Assembly (NCBI GenBank): GCA_017436245.1
Contig: JAFSDN010000070.1
Location: 1-35,967, forward strand
DNA: 35,967 bases
Origin: Clostridia bacterium
GTDB lineage: Bacteria > Bacillota > Clostridia > Monoglobales > Monoglobaceae
Reading direction: 5' to 3'
Shown here: piece after piece, positions 18,377 to 25,808 of the stretch
How positions within the stretch are numbered: the first letter of the stretch is position 1
How the letters are laid out: each line of letters opens with the position of its first letter
The notes under the pieces: model-generated
What the model was told of the DNA's origin: nothing
Database searches by the model: none
The model's input: the letters and a program-made list of their open reading frames with translations, nothing else
Translations under genes and position numbers: made by a program

Positions 18377-19219
18377 CTATAACTTGCTACCTGATTTTCG
18401 GTATTTGCAAGGGGTACAGCCAAAGGTCTTCTTGAACAGGGAATAAAAATATCTTTCCGAGGGAAAGTTCACATATTCAACAATCTGCGAAACAGACTTT
18501 GTGCTTCGGAGCAACAGCTCTGCGGCAACCGAAAGCCGTTTTTCAATGAGTATTTCTGAGAGCTTCTTTTTGTAGTTTTTCTGTAATATGCGTGATGCCT
18601 GTTTTGTGCTCAGGTGCAGGGATGCCGCAAGGCTTTGAAGATTTATGTCCTTTTGAAAATCGTTTATTATGTCGTCAATTTTCACCAGATAGCTTTCGTT
18701 TGTTACATAATTGGCGTTTTTGGCTGTTGCGTGATGCTTGTATATATTGCAGAAAATAAGCTTCAGCGCCGAGGTTGCCGCATGGCCTGCAAGCTCATCG
18801 GGAAGCTCAAAGGCGTTGTCAATTTCGCCGCACATATGAAAAAGTGTGGACGTTGCGGGAATTTCAAAGGGCTCTGTTCCTGAAAAGAAAAAATCCATAA
18901 ACTGCTGAAAATCCGTAACCTTGGGCTGTGTTTTGTCGTATGAAAAAAGAATACGCAACTGTGATTTCCTGATTGTCCGATGCCTGCAAAAGGGAGGAAT
19001 ACAAACAAAACAGTTTTTGTGTTCGCTGACTGATTCTGCGGTGTGGATAATAATGGGGTCGTCCTCCACAGGAAGAACCTCGTACATAACGTGATAGTGC
19101 AGATTTTTCAGGTCGGAGGGATATGTTTCTGTATGCCCCACAGACTTCTCGATGGTTGCTTCAAAGCTGAGTTCGTCAATTTTAAATTTCAGGTTTTTGG
19201 ATATTCGGTTGTTGCTCAA
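18377..19219 (-). CDS. AraC-family transcriptional regulator
   Basis: The C-terminal 100 residues hold the paired AraC helix-turn-helix (LQSLAASLHLSTKQASRILQ, then VSQIVEYVNFPSERYFYSLFKKTFGCTPCKYR). The N-terminal part is an unassigned cupin-like sensor (HYHVMYEVLP, CFVCIPPFCRH). Start choice: a GTG at 19226-19228 has no spaced ribosome binding site, whereas AAGGTGA lies five bases before the TTG at 19217-19219, so I prefer TTG (280 residues). The gene is divergent from the dehydrogenase/aldolase operon, whose promoter lies about 100 bases away. It is therefore the natural candidate to control that operon. Ligand unknown. Confidence 0.88.
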   Translation of the reverse strand: MSNNRISKNLKFKIDELSFEATIEKSVGHTETYPSDLKNLHYHVMYEVLPVEDDPIIIHTAESVSEHKNCFVCIPPFCRHRTIRKSQLRILFSYDKTQPKVTDFQQFMDFFFSGTEPFEIPATSTLFHMCGEIDNAFELPDELAGHAATSALKLIFCNIYKHHATAKNANYVTNESYLVKIDDIINDFQKDINLQSLAASLHLSTKQASRILQKNYKKKLSEILIEKRLSVAAELLLRSTKSVSQIVEYVNFPSERYFYSLFKKTFGCTPCKYRKSGSKL

Positions 19220-19319
19220 GTATATCACCTTCTCAGTTCATTGTAGCACAAATTCTGAAAAAATCAATAGAAAAGTGAATAAAACGGACATTGTTTTTTA
19301 CATTTGTTCTTTGAGGACA

Positions 19320-19348
19320 TTACAAAAGAGAATTTTATGTTATATAAT
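19320..19348 (+). promoter_or_regulatory. Probable promoter of the dehydrogenase/aldolase operon
   Basis: TTACAA and TATAAT are separated by 17 bases. Two GGACATT heptamers lie upstream at 19286-19292 and 19315-19321, the second overlapping the -35 box. They are candidate half-sites for the divergent AraC protein. This would start transcription near 19355 and give a leader of about 170 bases. Confidence 0.6.
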
Positions 19349-19368
19349 AAAATTAAATTCAAAATGGT

Positions 19369-19500
19369 AATGTCATTAAGTTAAGCAGCTTGTCATTCTG
19401 AACGTAGTGAAGAATCTTTGTAGCAAATAAGATTCTTCGACTTCGCCTTGTGGCTACGCTCAGAATGACTCTTTGCAAATATCCTTAACTTAATGACATT
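19369..19500. mobile_element. MITE-like element with 17-base perfect terminal inverted repeats and R1 core
   Basis: The ends AATGTCATTAAGTTAAG (19369-19385) and CTTAACTTAATGACATT (19484-19500) are exact inverted repeats. Inside is an R1 palindrome (TCATTCTGAACGTAGTGAAG ... CTACGCTCAGAATGA). No transposase is encoded, so any movement would need one supplied elsewhere. The right end stops about ten bases before the ribosome binding site of the dehydrogenase gene. The element should therefore be a long hairpin in that operon's leader. Confidence 0.8.
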
Positions 19501-19523
19501 GTTCAAAACGGAGGATTTTTGAT

Positions 19524-20315
19524 ATGAATGTTATGGAAATGTTCAATCTGACAGGCAAGGTTGCTGTTGTAACAGGCGGTGCAGGTATGTACGGTTATCA
19601 GGTTGTTGAGGCTCTTGCGGAAGCCGGTGCAACGGTCTGGGTTGCTTCAAGAAACAGAAAGAATAATGAAGAACGTCTTGCGGGATTGGTTGAAAAGGGC
19701 TATAAAATCCGTTTTGCGGAGTTTGACCTTGAAGACTATGACAGCATCAAGGCTTTGTGTGACGAGGTTTACAGCAAGGAGAAAAAGGTTGATGTTCTGG
19801 TGAACAATGCAGTTCTCAGATGTGCCGTGAAGGATAACAACGGCGCAGAGGCTTTTGCACGCAGTATGAGCGCCAACGCAACAGCTCTTTATGTTATTTC
19901 AAGGGAATTTGGCGACCGTATGGCAAAGGCCGGCTGTGGCTCAATCATCAACATTGGCTCATATATGGGCATTTTGGGCCCAGACTACTTCCTTTACAAG
20001 GGAACAGATATGATGGGAAAAGACGGAATGATGCCCGGTGACTACTTCTTCCACAAGGGCGGAATGACCAACTACACAAAATTCCTTGCAGGCCACTACG
20101 GTCAGTACGGCGTGCGTGTGAACTGTGCGGAGCTTGGGGGGCTTTTCAATAATCAGCCCGAAAAGTTTGTTGCAAGATATTGCGAAAATACAATGCTTGG
20201 AAGAATGGCAAACAACACCGACCTGAAAGGTCTGATTGTTTATCTTGCAAGCGATGCGTCTCTTTATATGACAGGTGCAATTATTCCCCTTGACGGCGGT
20301 TACAGCGCGAAATAA
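19524..20315 (+). CDS. SDR-family NAD(P)-dependent oxidoreductase
   Basis: A classical short-chain dehydrogenase of 263 residues. Visible are the cofactor loop TGGAGMYG (TGxxxGxG) near residue 18, the NNA stabilising motif, the catalytic Ser in IINIGSYMG, and Tyr/Lys in YFFHK (YxxxK). The C-terminal SLYMTGAIIPLDGGYS is typical of the family. It interconverts an alcohol and a ketone on a small substrate such as a sugar acid. GGAGG lies nine bases before the ATG. It is first in an operon with an aldolase 28 bases downstream. A dehydrogenase plus HpaI aldolase is a usual pairing in uronate and deoxy-sugar-acid pathways. The exact substrate is inferred only to that level. Confidence 0.92.
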   Translation: MNVMEMFNLTGKVAVVTGGAGMYGYQVVEALAEAGATVWVASRNRKNNEERLAGLVEKGYKIRFAEFDLEDYDSIKALCDEVYSKEKKVDVLVNNAVLRCAVKDNNGAEAFARSMSANATALYVISREFGDRMAKAGCGSIINIGSYMGILGPDYFLYKGTDMMGKDGMMPGDYFFHKGGMTNYTKFLAGHYGQYGVRVNCAELGGLFNNQPEKFVARYCENTMLGRMANNTDLKGLIVYLASDASLYMTGAIIPLDGGYSAK

Positions 20316-20343
20316 TATTAAAGGAAAGGTTAGGTAATTTATT

Positions 20344-21111
20344 ATGCATTTGAGAAAAAGTAAAGTATTGGAAAGAATTAAAAGAGGCGAAACTGCACTT
20401 TGCACAAAGCTGAACCTTGCAGACCCCAGAGCTGCCGAGATTGCGGCAATGTGCGGTGTGGACTGCATATGGATTGATATGGAGCACGTTCCGTCGGATT
20501 ATATTGACCTTGAAAATATGATTAGAGCTGCAAAGCTTTATGATGTGGATGTTCTGACACGTGTTTCAAAGGGAAGCTACAATGATTTTATTAAGCCCCT
20601 TGAGGCAGATAGTACAGGAATTATGGTTCCTCATCTTATGAGTCTTGAAGAAGCAAAGAAAATTGTTTACTTCACAAAATTCCATCCCATTGGCAGAAGA
20701 CCCATTGACGGCGGTAATGCCGATGCAAAGTTCTGTATGGTTGACACAGCAGATTACATCAAGGAAGCAAATGAGGAAAGATTTGTGATTGTTCAGATTG
20801 AAGACCCTGAGCCAATGGCGGAGCTTGAAGAAATCTGTGCTCTTCCGGGAATTGATATGATTTTCTTTGGCCCTGCCGATTTCAGTCAGGGAATCGGAAA
20901 TCCTGCCGAAGTATTCAATGAAGAAACCCTCAAGGCGCGCCGCCTTGTTGCGGAAACTGCACGAAAGCACGGAAAAATGGCAGGTACTGTTGGTGGTACA
21001 GCAAACTTCAAGGCTCTTGAAGAAGAAGGCTTCAACTTTATTAGCGTTGGAGCGGATGTTGTGGCATTGAGTGCTTATTTCAAAGACATCGTAAATCAAA
21101 TAAAAGGATAA
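20344..21111 (+). CDS. HpcH/HpaI-family aldolase (2-keto-3-deoxy sugar acid type)
   Basis: A class II, metal-dependent pyruvate aldolase of 255 residues, about the usual family length. Key motifs are WIDMEHVP, the Arg of LTRVSKG, the metal-ligand Glu in IVQIEDPE and the metal-ligand Asp in FFGPADFSQGIG. Relatives split 2-keto-3-deoxy acids or 4-hydroxy-2-oxo acids into pyruvate and an aldehyde. The gene follows the dehydrogenase with AAAGGAAAGG upstream. Its last eleven codons (FKDIVNQIKG and stop, 21079-21111) recur in diverged form after the next gene, at 22111-22143. That suggests a recombination at this gene's 3' end. Confidence 0.92.
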   Translation: MHLRKSKVLERIKRGETALCTKLNLADPRAAEIAAMCGVDCIWIDMEHVPSDYIDLENMIRAAKLYDVDVLTRVSKGSYNDFIKPLEADSTGIMVPHLMSLEEAKKIVYFTKFHPIGRRPIDGGNADAKFCMVDTADYIKEANEERFVIVQIEDPEPMAELEEICALPGIDMIFFGPADFSQGIGNPAEVFNEETLKARRLVAETARKHGKMAGTVGGTANFKALEEEGFNFISVGADVVALSAYFKDIVNQIKG

Positions 21112-21138
21112 AAGGGTAAAAAGAAAAGAGGTAAAACT

Positions 21139-22110
21139 ATGAATTTCCCACTGAATGACAAACCTATTCGTATCGGTATGCTTGGTATGACCGAAGGCAA
21201 TGCGCATCCATTCTCGTGGAGTGCCATGATTAATGGCTACGATCATGACGAAATGTGCAAATGGACAAATGAACTTTATCCAACCATTCCACAATATCTT
21301 GCTAAACAACCAAAAGAAACATTCGGCATTCCCGGTGTTAAGGTTACTCACGTTTGCTTCACAGGATATGAAGACAGGGAGATGGCAGAAAACTGTGCTC
21401 GTGCAACATTTATTCCCAATGTTGTTACAAATCCTGAGGAGATGATTGGTCAGGTTGATGCTATTATTTGTGCAACAGATATTGGTTCGGAGCATGTCGA
21501 ACGTTGCCGTCCGTTTATTGAAGCGGGGCTTCCAATCTTTATTGATAAGCCTCTTACTGACAATGAAGAAGATCTCCGCACAATTGTAAAATGGTATGAT
21601 AACGGAGCCCACATACAGTCTTCATCATCTATGCGTTATGTAAAATCATATGAACCTTTTTATAAGAATCACTATGAGCTTGGTAAGATTCGTTACATTG
21701 TAAGTCCTATGGCTAAATATTGGGAAAACTATGGCATGCACGCAATTGAAGCTATGCATCCTCTTCTTGGTCAAGGCTTTGAATGGGTTGAAAACCTTGG
21801 AGACCATGACCGTGCGATGGTACAGCTTCATCACAAAAATGGTTGCGATGTAAGTATTCCTATGGGATATGGATTTGCTTCCAACGGATTGACCATTATG
21901 GCACAATACGGAAGCTGTGTGCTAAGCGATGGTGATTCATATTATGCATTCAAAAAACAGCTTGATGTATTTGTTCATTATCTGCGCACAGGTGAAGATG
22001 ACCATCCTTTCTCTGATACCATTGAAATGGCAAAAATTCTCATTGCCGGAATAAAAAGCCGTGATGAAGGTGGACGCCGTGTATATCTCAACGAAATTAA
22101 AGAAAGATAA
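21139..22110 (+). CDS. Gfo/Idh/MocA-family oxidoreductase
   Basis: An NAD(P)-dependent sugar or inositol dehydrogenase family protein of 323 residues. The N-terminal Rossmann fold begins IRIGMLGMTEGNAHP, a variant of the usual GxGxxG loop. The signature Lys is in FIDKPLTDNEED, and YGMHAIEAMHP supplies the conserved His. Many relatives are near 340-380 residues, so this one is compact. By eye its third codon positions are richer in A and T than those of the aldolase. It starts 27 bases after the aldolase, with AAAAGAGGT upstream. Its stop codon directly abuts a diverged duplicate of the aldolase's last codons, as if the gene had been inserted as a cassette. Substrate unknown. Confidence 0.88.
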   Translation: MNFPLNDKPIRIGMLGMTEGNAHPFSWSAMINGYDHDEMCKWTNELYPTIPQYLAKQPKETFGIPGVKVTHVCFTGYEDREMAENCARATFIPNVVTNPEEMIGQVDAIICATDIGSEHVERCRPFIEAGLPIFIDKPLTDNEEDLRTIVKWYDNGAHIQSSSSMRYVKSYEPFYKNHYELGKIRYIVSPMAKYWENYGMHAIEAMHPLLGQGFEWVENLGDHDRAMVQLHHKNGCDVSIPMGYGFASNGLTIMAQYGSCVLSDGDSYYAFKKQLDVFVHYLRTGEDDHPFSDTIEMAKILIAGIKSRDEGGRRVYLNEIKER

Positions 22111-22143
22111 TTCAAAGACATCGTAACCAAAATAAGAGGTTAA
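22111..22143 (+). pseudogene. Stranded C-terminal remnant of an HpaI aldolase gene
   Basis: This stretch reads FKDIVTKIRG and stop, against FKDIVNQIKG and stop at the real aldolase end (21079-21111). The first 16 bases are identical, and 31 of 36 bases match when three bases past the stop are included. It begins on the base after the Gfo/Idh stop codon and is in the same frame. It has no start of its own and is too short to function. Confidence 0.85.
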
Positions 22144-22203
22144 AAGACATTTTCAGTATGCAAAAGCGAAAAAGATGCTTTGACTGCGCTCAGACTAACT
22201 TGG

Positions 22204-22238
22204 GGCAATCCTTCTTCTTGAAGGGTTGCCTTTTTTTT
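22204..22238 (+). terminator. Intrinsic terminator of the dehydrogenase/aldolase operon
   Basis: GGCAATCCTTC pairs with GAAGGGTTGCC (one G-U), loop TTCTT, then eight T. A single R1 half-unit (about 22170-22200) lies just upstream. Confidence 0.92.
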
Positions 22239-22250
22239 GAGAATATGGTA

Positions 22251-22344
22251 GAATAGATTTAACAAAGTTAAATCTATTCAGCTAAATTCGCCTGACGGCG
22301 AGCTAAATGTGCTAAAGCACGCTAAAGGCGAATTTAATTTAGCT
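22251..22344. repeat. Nested-hairpin intergenic repeat R3
   Basis: A perfect 13-base-pair hairpin (GAATAGATTTAAC, loop AAA, GTTAAATCTATTC) is followed by a second structure. Its outer arms are CTAAATTCGCC and GGCGAATTT..TAG, and it contains a GTGC/GCAC stem loop. The CTAAA word recurs several times. It ends 28 bases before the preferred start of the next gene, so it may be in that gene's leader. Confidence 0.75.
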
Positions 22345-22372
22345 ATTTCATACATGATTGTGGAGGAAAGCG

Positions 22373-22930
22373 TTGAAAAATCTAATCCGAAATGAAATGA
22401 AAGCAAAACGTCGCCTTATGAACAAAAATGAGGTTGTTGAAAAAAGTCAGAGGGCGGCAGAAATTTTTTTGAACAGCCGGATATACCGGTCAGCAAAGGT
22501 GATTATGCTGTATATGCCTTTGGGCAATGAAGCCGACACAAAGGGAATAATAAAAAGAGCCTTTGAAGACGGAAAAAGCCTTGTTCTTCCTGTGACGGAA
22601 GAAAAAACAGGAAAAATTACAGCGGTTGCCTTTGAGGAGAACACCGTTCTTCAAAAGGGCGGGTTTTCGGTTATTGAGCCGAAAAATTCCAAAGATGTAA
22701 AAAAATCAGATATTGATGTTGTGGTTGTACCGGGGATTGCCTTTGACAAATGTGGTGCCAGAGTGGGCTTTGGCAAGGGGTGTTATGACATGTTCCTTGA
22801 CGGCTGCAAGGCAACAAAGGTGGGTTTTTGCTATGAATTCCAGCTTTGTGAAGGGATTCCTGTCGACTTGCATGATGTGAAAATGGACTTTCTTTTGACC
22901 GAAACCGGTATGATTGAAATAAAGGGGTGA
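22373..22930 (+). CDS. 5-formyltetrahydrofolate cyclo-ligase
   Basis: Converts 5-formyl-THF to 5,10-methenyl-THF with ATP, returning folate to one-carbon metabolism in the cytoplasm. It has 185 residues, the usual size. The signature VPGIAFDKCGARVGFGKGCY is near residue 122, and the N-terminus has the typical basic helix (RNEMKAKRRLM). Start choice: an in-frame TTG at 22358 has no ribosome binding site, while GGAGG lies six bases before TTG at 22373, so that start is used. The gene is six bases from the WYL regulator. Folate genes folT and folC lie about 3 kb away on the other strand. The family is also called YgfA/Fau or YqgN. Confidence 0.93.
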   Translation: MKNLIRNEMKAKRRLMNKNEVVEKSQRAAEIFLNSRIYRSAKVIMLYMPLGNEADTKGIIKRAFEDGKSLVLPVTEEKTGKITAVAFEENTVLQKGGFSVIEPKNSKDVKKSDIDVVVVPGIAFDKCGARVGFGKGCYDMFLDGCKATKVGFCYEFQLCEGIPVDLHDVKMDFLLTETGMIEIKG

Positions 22931-22936
22931 TTTGCC

Positions 22937-23920
22937 ATGAAACAGGCGCAACAAAAGCTGAAGCTGATGTATCTTGCAAAGATTCTGACCGAAGAAACCG
23001 ATGAAGAAAATACAATGACAGTTCCGCAGATGATTGGGGAGCTTGCAAAGGTTGGGATTTCGGCTGAGCGCAAAAGCATTTATGACGATTTGGAACAGCT
23101 TCAGTTGTTTGGACTGGATATTTGTTCCCGAAAATCACGCACAACAGATTACTATGTTGCAAGCCGTGATTTCGAGCTTCCCGAGCTGAAGCTCCTTGTG
23201 GACAGTGTTCAGTCGGCAAAGTTCATCACAAGAAAAAAGAGTATGGAGCTGATTTCAAAAATCGAAAAGCTCACAAGTCACGAAAACGCAAAAAAGCTCC
23301 ACCGTCAGGTTTTTGTGACAAATCGGGTGAAGACTCTCAATGAACAGATTTATTATAATGTTGACAAAATTCATGATGCCATTGCCGCAAACAGACAAAT
23401 AAAGTTCAGATATTTCAATATTGGCATTGACAAGCAAAAGGAATATCGCAAGGATGGCGGTTTTTATACCGAATCGCCTGTTGCACTCAGTTGGGATGAC
23501 GAGAATTATTATATGATTGCGTACAAGAAAAAATATGACAGTTATGTTCATTACCGTGTTGACAAAATGGAAGCAATTTGTGAAACAGAGGAGGAGCGGG
23601 TTCTTTCGGATACGCCCTTTGACCTTTCGGAATATTCAAAGACGATGTTTCAGATGTTTGGCGGTGAGGAAACCGATGTTTCAATGGAATTTCACAACAG
23701 CCTGATTGGTGTTGTTTATGACAGGTTCGGGCTTGATGTTCCTGTTCTGAAGACCGGTGACGAACATTTTTTGTGCCGCACAAAGATTGCCGTGAGTCCA
23801 CAGTTTCTTTCGTGGATTATGAGCTTTGGCAGTAAAGCAAAAATCATTTCGCCTCAACGGGTGGTGGATGAGATTTGTAACCTTGCGGCGGCGGTAAAAG
23901 ATAATTATTTGGAAAAGTAA
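22937..23920 (+). CDS. WYL-domain transcriptional regulator (DeoR/YafY type)
   Basis: A regulator of 327 residues. The N-terminal winged helix region (about 1-65: VPQMIGELAKVGISAERKSI, then YDDLEQL) fits the HTH_11 type. The WYL domain lies at about 140-215: IKFRYFNIG, then VALSWDDENYYMIAYKKKYD. The Ser-Trp-Asp variant stands in place of the classical WYL triplet, as is common. A C-terminal WCX-like part follows (about 235-327). WYL domains sense ligands, often nucleotides or nucleic acid. It sits six bases after the cyclo-ligase and is probably co-transcribed with it, with AAAGGGGTGA as ribosome binding site. No target gene can be assigned. Confidence 0.9.
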   Translation: MKQAQQKLKLMYLAKILTEETDEENTMTVPQMIGELAKVGISAERKSIYDDLEQLQLFGLDICSRKSRTTDYYVASRDFELPELKLLVDSVQSAKFITRKKSMELISKIEKLTSHENAKKLHRQVFVTNRVKTLNEQIYYNVDKIHDAIAANRQIKFRYFNIGIDKQKEYRKDGGFYTESPVALSWDDENYYMIAYKKKYDSYVHYRVDKMEAICETEEERVLSDTPFDLSEYSKTMFQMFGGEETDVSMEFHNSLIGVVYDRFGLDVPVLKTGDEHFLCRTKIAVSPQFLSWIMSFGSKAKIISPQRVVDEICNLAAAVKDNYLEK

Positions 23921-24059
23921 AAAAGATAAAGATTCTTCGCTACGCTCAGAATGACGGTTGCGGAGCGGTAGTTTTGCGGATAAAAAAGATTCTTCGCCAA
24001 TGGCTCAGAATGACATCAGAACATTCATCCTGAGCGTAGCGAAGAATCTTTATCTTTTT
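23919..24059. repeat. Long inverted R1 repeat, probable bidirectional terminator
   Basis: The left arm (AAAAGATAAAGATTCTTCGC, then TACGCTCAGAATGA) and right arm (TCATCCTGAGCGTAGCGAAG, then AATCTTTATCTTTTT) pair over about 34 bases with a single mismatch. A third R1 unit lies between them. It starts at the WYL stop codon and ends 20 bases from the mini-ORF stop, so it separates two convergent units. Confidence 0.88.
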
Positions 24060-24078
24060 ATATAACAGAATTGCTTTC

Positions 24079-24159
24079 TTAGTTGCGGCCTGTTGTCACA
24101 ATTGATTTCATAACTTGCGGAAAGAGAAGTGCAATTCCTACTGCTGCAATGAAGCCCAT
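24079..24159 (-). CDS. 26-residue hydrophobic mini-protein, unrecognised
   Basis: A reading frame of 26 codons plus stop. It begins MGFIAAVGIALLFPQVMK and ends SIVTTGRN. A perfect AGGAGG lies eight bases before the ATG, and an extended -10 promoter (TGGTATAAT) is about 45 bases upstream. The N-terminal two thirds could form one membrane helix with a positively charged end. I know no family for it. Dedicated expression signals on an otherwise empty stretch are the case for its being real. It lies downstream of the GNAT gene on the same strand. Confidence 0.6.
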   Translation of the reverse strand: MGFIAAVGIALLFPQVMKSIVTTGRN

Positions 24160-24205
24160 ATCTTTATCCTCCTGTTTGGTATTGTATGTTTATCTTTATG
24201 TCTTG

Positions 24206-24234
24206 ATTATACCAAGCAAGGTGTCCGAAAAAAA
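24206..24234 (-). promoter_or_regulatory. Extended -10 promoter for the mini-protein
   Basis: On the - strand TGGTATAAT (-10 box at 24206-24211) gives an extended -10 element. The -35 position holds only a T run, so the call rests on the -10. The flanking GTCC...GGAC inverted pair with its T run could end the upstream GNAT transcript. Confidence 0.55.
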
Positions 24235-24260
24235 GGACAGTGAAGTTTATTTTTGATTAT

Positions 24261-24677
24261 TTATATTTGAAATTTCATCCATATGTGGGGGCAGTCTTCT
24301 TCGCATTCAATCTCGCCATATTCCTTGAAGCCGTTTTTTGCATAAAAATCCTTTGCATGAAGCTGTGAGTGAAGAATGAGCGCTTCGCCGCCTATTGACC
24401 GAACATATTCCTTTGCGGCGTCAAGCATCATACTGCCGTAATTTTTGCCACGGCACTCTTTTTTTACTGCAAGTCTGCCAAGGGCAAAGATTTTTGGGCT
24501 TTCGAACTGAAAGACTCTGCATGCCGCAACGGGCAATTTGTTTTCAAACATCACAAAGTGAACGGCAACATCGTCAACCTCGTCATAATCGTAGGAAAAC
24601 CCCTGTTCATCAATAAAAACTGTTTCTCTGACCGTTTTTGCTTCGGGAGGAAGGGTGTTATATATTTTTATTTCCAT
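24261..24677 (-). CDS. GNAT-family N-acetyltransferase (ElaA/YjcF-like)
   Basis: A small acetyl-CoA-dependent acyltransferase of 138 residues. Motif A is clear (LGRLAVKKECRGKNYGSMML, the R-G-x-x-Y-G acetyl-CoA loop). The N-terminal VRETVFIDEQGFSYDYDEVD and the later LHSQLHAKDFYAKNGF and HIWMKF match the YjcF/ElaA group. The start has GGAGTGAG upstream. It is transcribed alone, away from the membrane-protein gene. The acceptor substrate is unknown for most of this group. Confidence 0.88.
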   Translation of the reverse strand: MEIKIYNTLPPEAKTVRETVFIDEQGFSYDYDEVDDVAVHFVMFENKLPVAACRVFQFESPKIFALGRLAVKKECRGKNYGSMMLDAAKEYVRSIGGEALILHSQLHAKDFYAKNGFKEYGEIECEEDCPHIWMKFQI

Positions 24678-24805
24678 ATTATTTTCTCACTCCGTATATA
24701 AGTTCAATGTATAAGTTGAGGTAGTGTTTTTTTGAATTATAACATATAGTTTTTTTGTTTTCAAGGCGGCGCGGACAAAAGTTTTGAAAATCCGACACTT
24801 ATTAA

Positions 24806-24834
24806 TTGACATTTATATTGTTTTGTTATATAAT
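24806..24834 (+). promoter_or_regulatory. Consensus sigma-A promoter
   Basis: TTGACA and TATAAT, both exact, separated by 17 bases. It lies 35 bases before the start of the YesL-like gene and should be strong. Confidence 0.9.
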
Positions 24835-24869
24835 TAATTGATATATTATAGTTTTTTGCGAGGTATAAA

Positions 24870-25754
24870 ATGTTTGGTTTTTTTAATTATTCAAAACCGG
24901 GTCCCGGTGTTCCCAAAAGAGACCCCAATCAATCAAGAATGTCAATTTATTTTGAGCTTCTGAGACGCAAGTGGTGGAATCTTGTTAAGCTGAACTTGCT
25001 TTATTTTGTCAGCGCAATTCCTTTTTTTGTTGTGACAATGGTTGTTATGGGCTTTTTGTCGAGCCGCATTACCGATGCTGTTTCTCCTGTGTTTTATGAA
25101 ATTTCGGAAACCGAGGCAGCGGCTATGCCTATGATTGCTGGGTTTGACTTAATCATCAAATTTGCTCTTGCAATACTGTTTACGGTTTTCTTTGGCTTGG
25201 GGCCTGTGACGGCAGGATATACATATATTCTGCGGAATTACAGCCGTGAGGAACACGTTTATCCCGTTGCTGACTTCTTTGAGCACGCAAAGTCAAACTT
25301 CTTGCAGTCATTCTGCTTGTGGATTATTGACCTTATTGTATTTGTGCTTGTGACAACGGCAATTACATTCTATTCGTCAATGGGCGGAGCTGTTTCACTG
25401 CTGAATGCGTTTATATTCCTGTTTTTGCTGATATATCTGATGATGCACCTTTATATTTATCAGATAATGATAACCTTCAAGCTCTCAATGGGGTCAATCT
25501 TCAAAAACTCCTTTATTTTTGTCATGTCAAATGTACCAAAGAATATGTTGCTTTTGTTGATTCTGGTTGTTGTTCACATTGGTGTTCCTTATGTTATCAC
25601 AACAGTTTTCATGAGCGTGGTGGGACTGGCTGTGTTCTATCTCCTTGAAGCACTTATTCTTGCGGCATTGTTTGGATTCACAACAAACTATTTTGTTTAT
25701 CCTGCAATCGAAAAGTGCATAAAAGAGGCTGAAGCTCAGAGTGATAAAGAATAA
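24870..25754 (+). CDS. YesL-like (DUF624) membrane protein
   Basis: An integral membrane protein of 294 residues with about five to six predicted helices (for example LLYFVSAIPFFVVTMVVMGF, FALAILFTVFFGLGPVTAGY, NMLLLLILVVVHIGVPYVIT). The FFNYSKPGPGV start, the RRKWWNLVKLNLLYF segment and GPVTAGYTYILRN are typical of DUF624 proteins. These often accompany carbohydrate ABC transporters and carbohydrate-related regulators. It is longer than the roughly 210 residues of YesL because of a loop near 65-90 and an extended C-terminus. It is a single-gene unit between a consensus promoter and a terminator. The molecular function of the family is not established. Confidence 0.85.
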   Translation: MFGFFNYSKPGPGVPKRDPNQSRMSIYFELLRRKWWNLVKLNLLYFVSAIPFFVVTMVVMGFLSSRITDAVSPVFYEISETEAAAMPMIAGFDLIIKFALAILFTVFFGLGPVTAGYTYILRNYSREEHVYPVADFFEHAKSNFLQSFCLWIIDLIVFVLVTTAITFYSSMGGAVSLLNAFIFLFLLIYLMMHLYIYQIMITFKLSMGSIFKNSFIFVMSNVPKNMLLLLILVVVHIGVPYVITTVFMSVVGLAVFYLLEALILAALFGFTTNYFVYPAIEKCIKEAEAQSDKE

Positions 25755-25766
25755 TAGTACTATACG

Positions 25767-25804
25767 AAAGTGGATGATGCGTTTTAATGCATCATCCACT
25801 TTTT
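25767..25804. terminator. Bidirectional intrinsic terminator
   Basis: AAAGTGGATGATGC pairs perfectly with GCATCATCCACTTT around an eight-base loop, followed by T on the + strand and preceded by A. It lies between the convergent YesL-like and folC genes and can serve both. Confidence 0.92.
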
Positions 25805-25808
25805 AAAA

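Noticed and set aside
20566-21612. 348-codon open frame on the - strand
   Set aside because: It lies opposite the aldolase and Gfo/Idh genes, both of which have clear family motifs; no motif is seen in the antisense translation.
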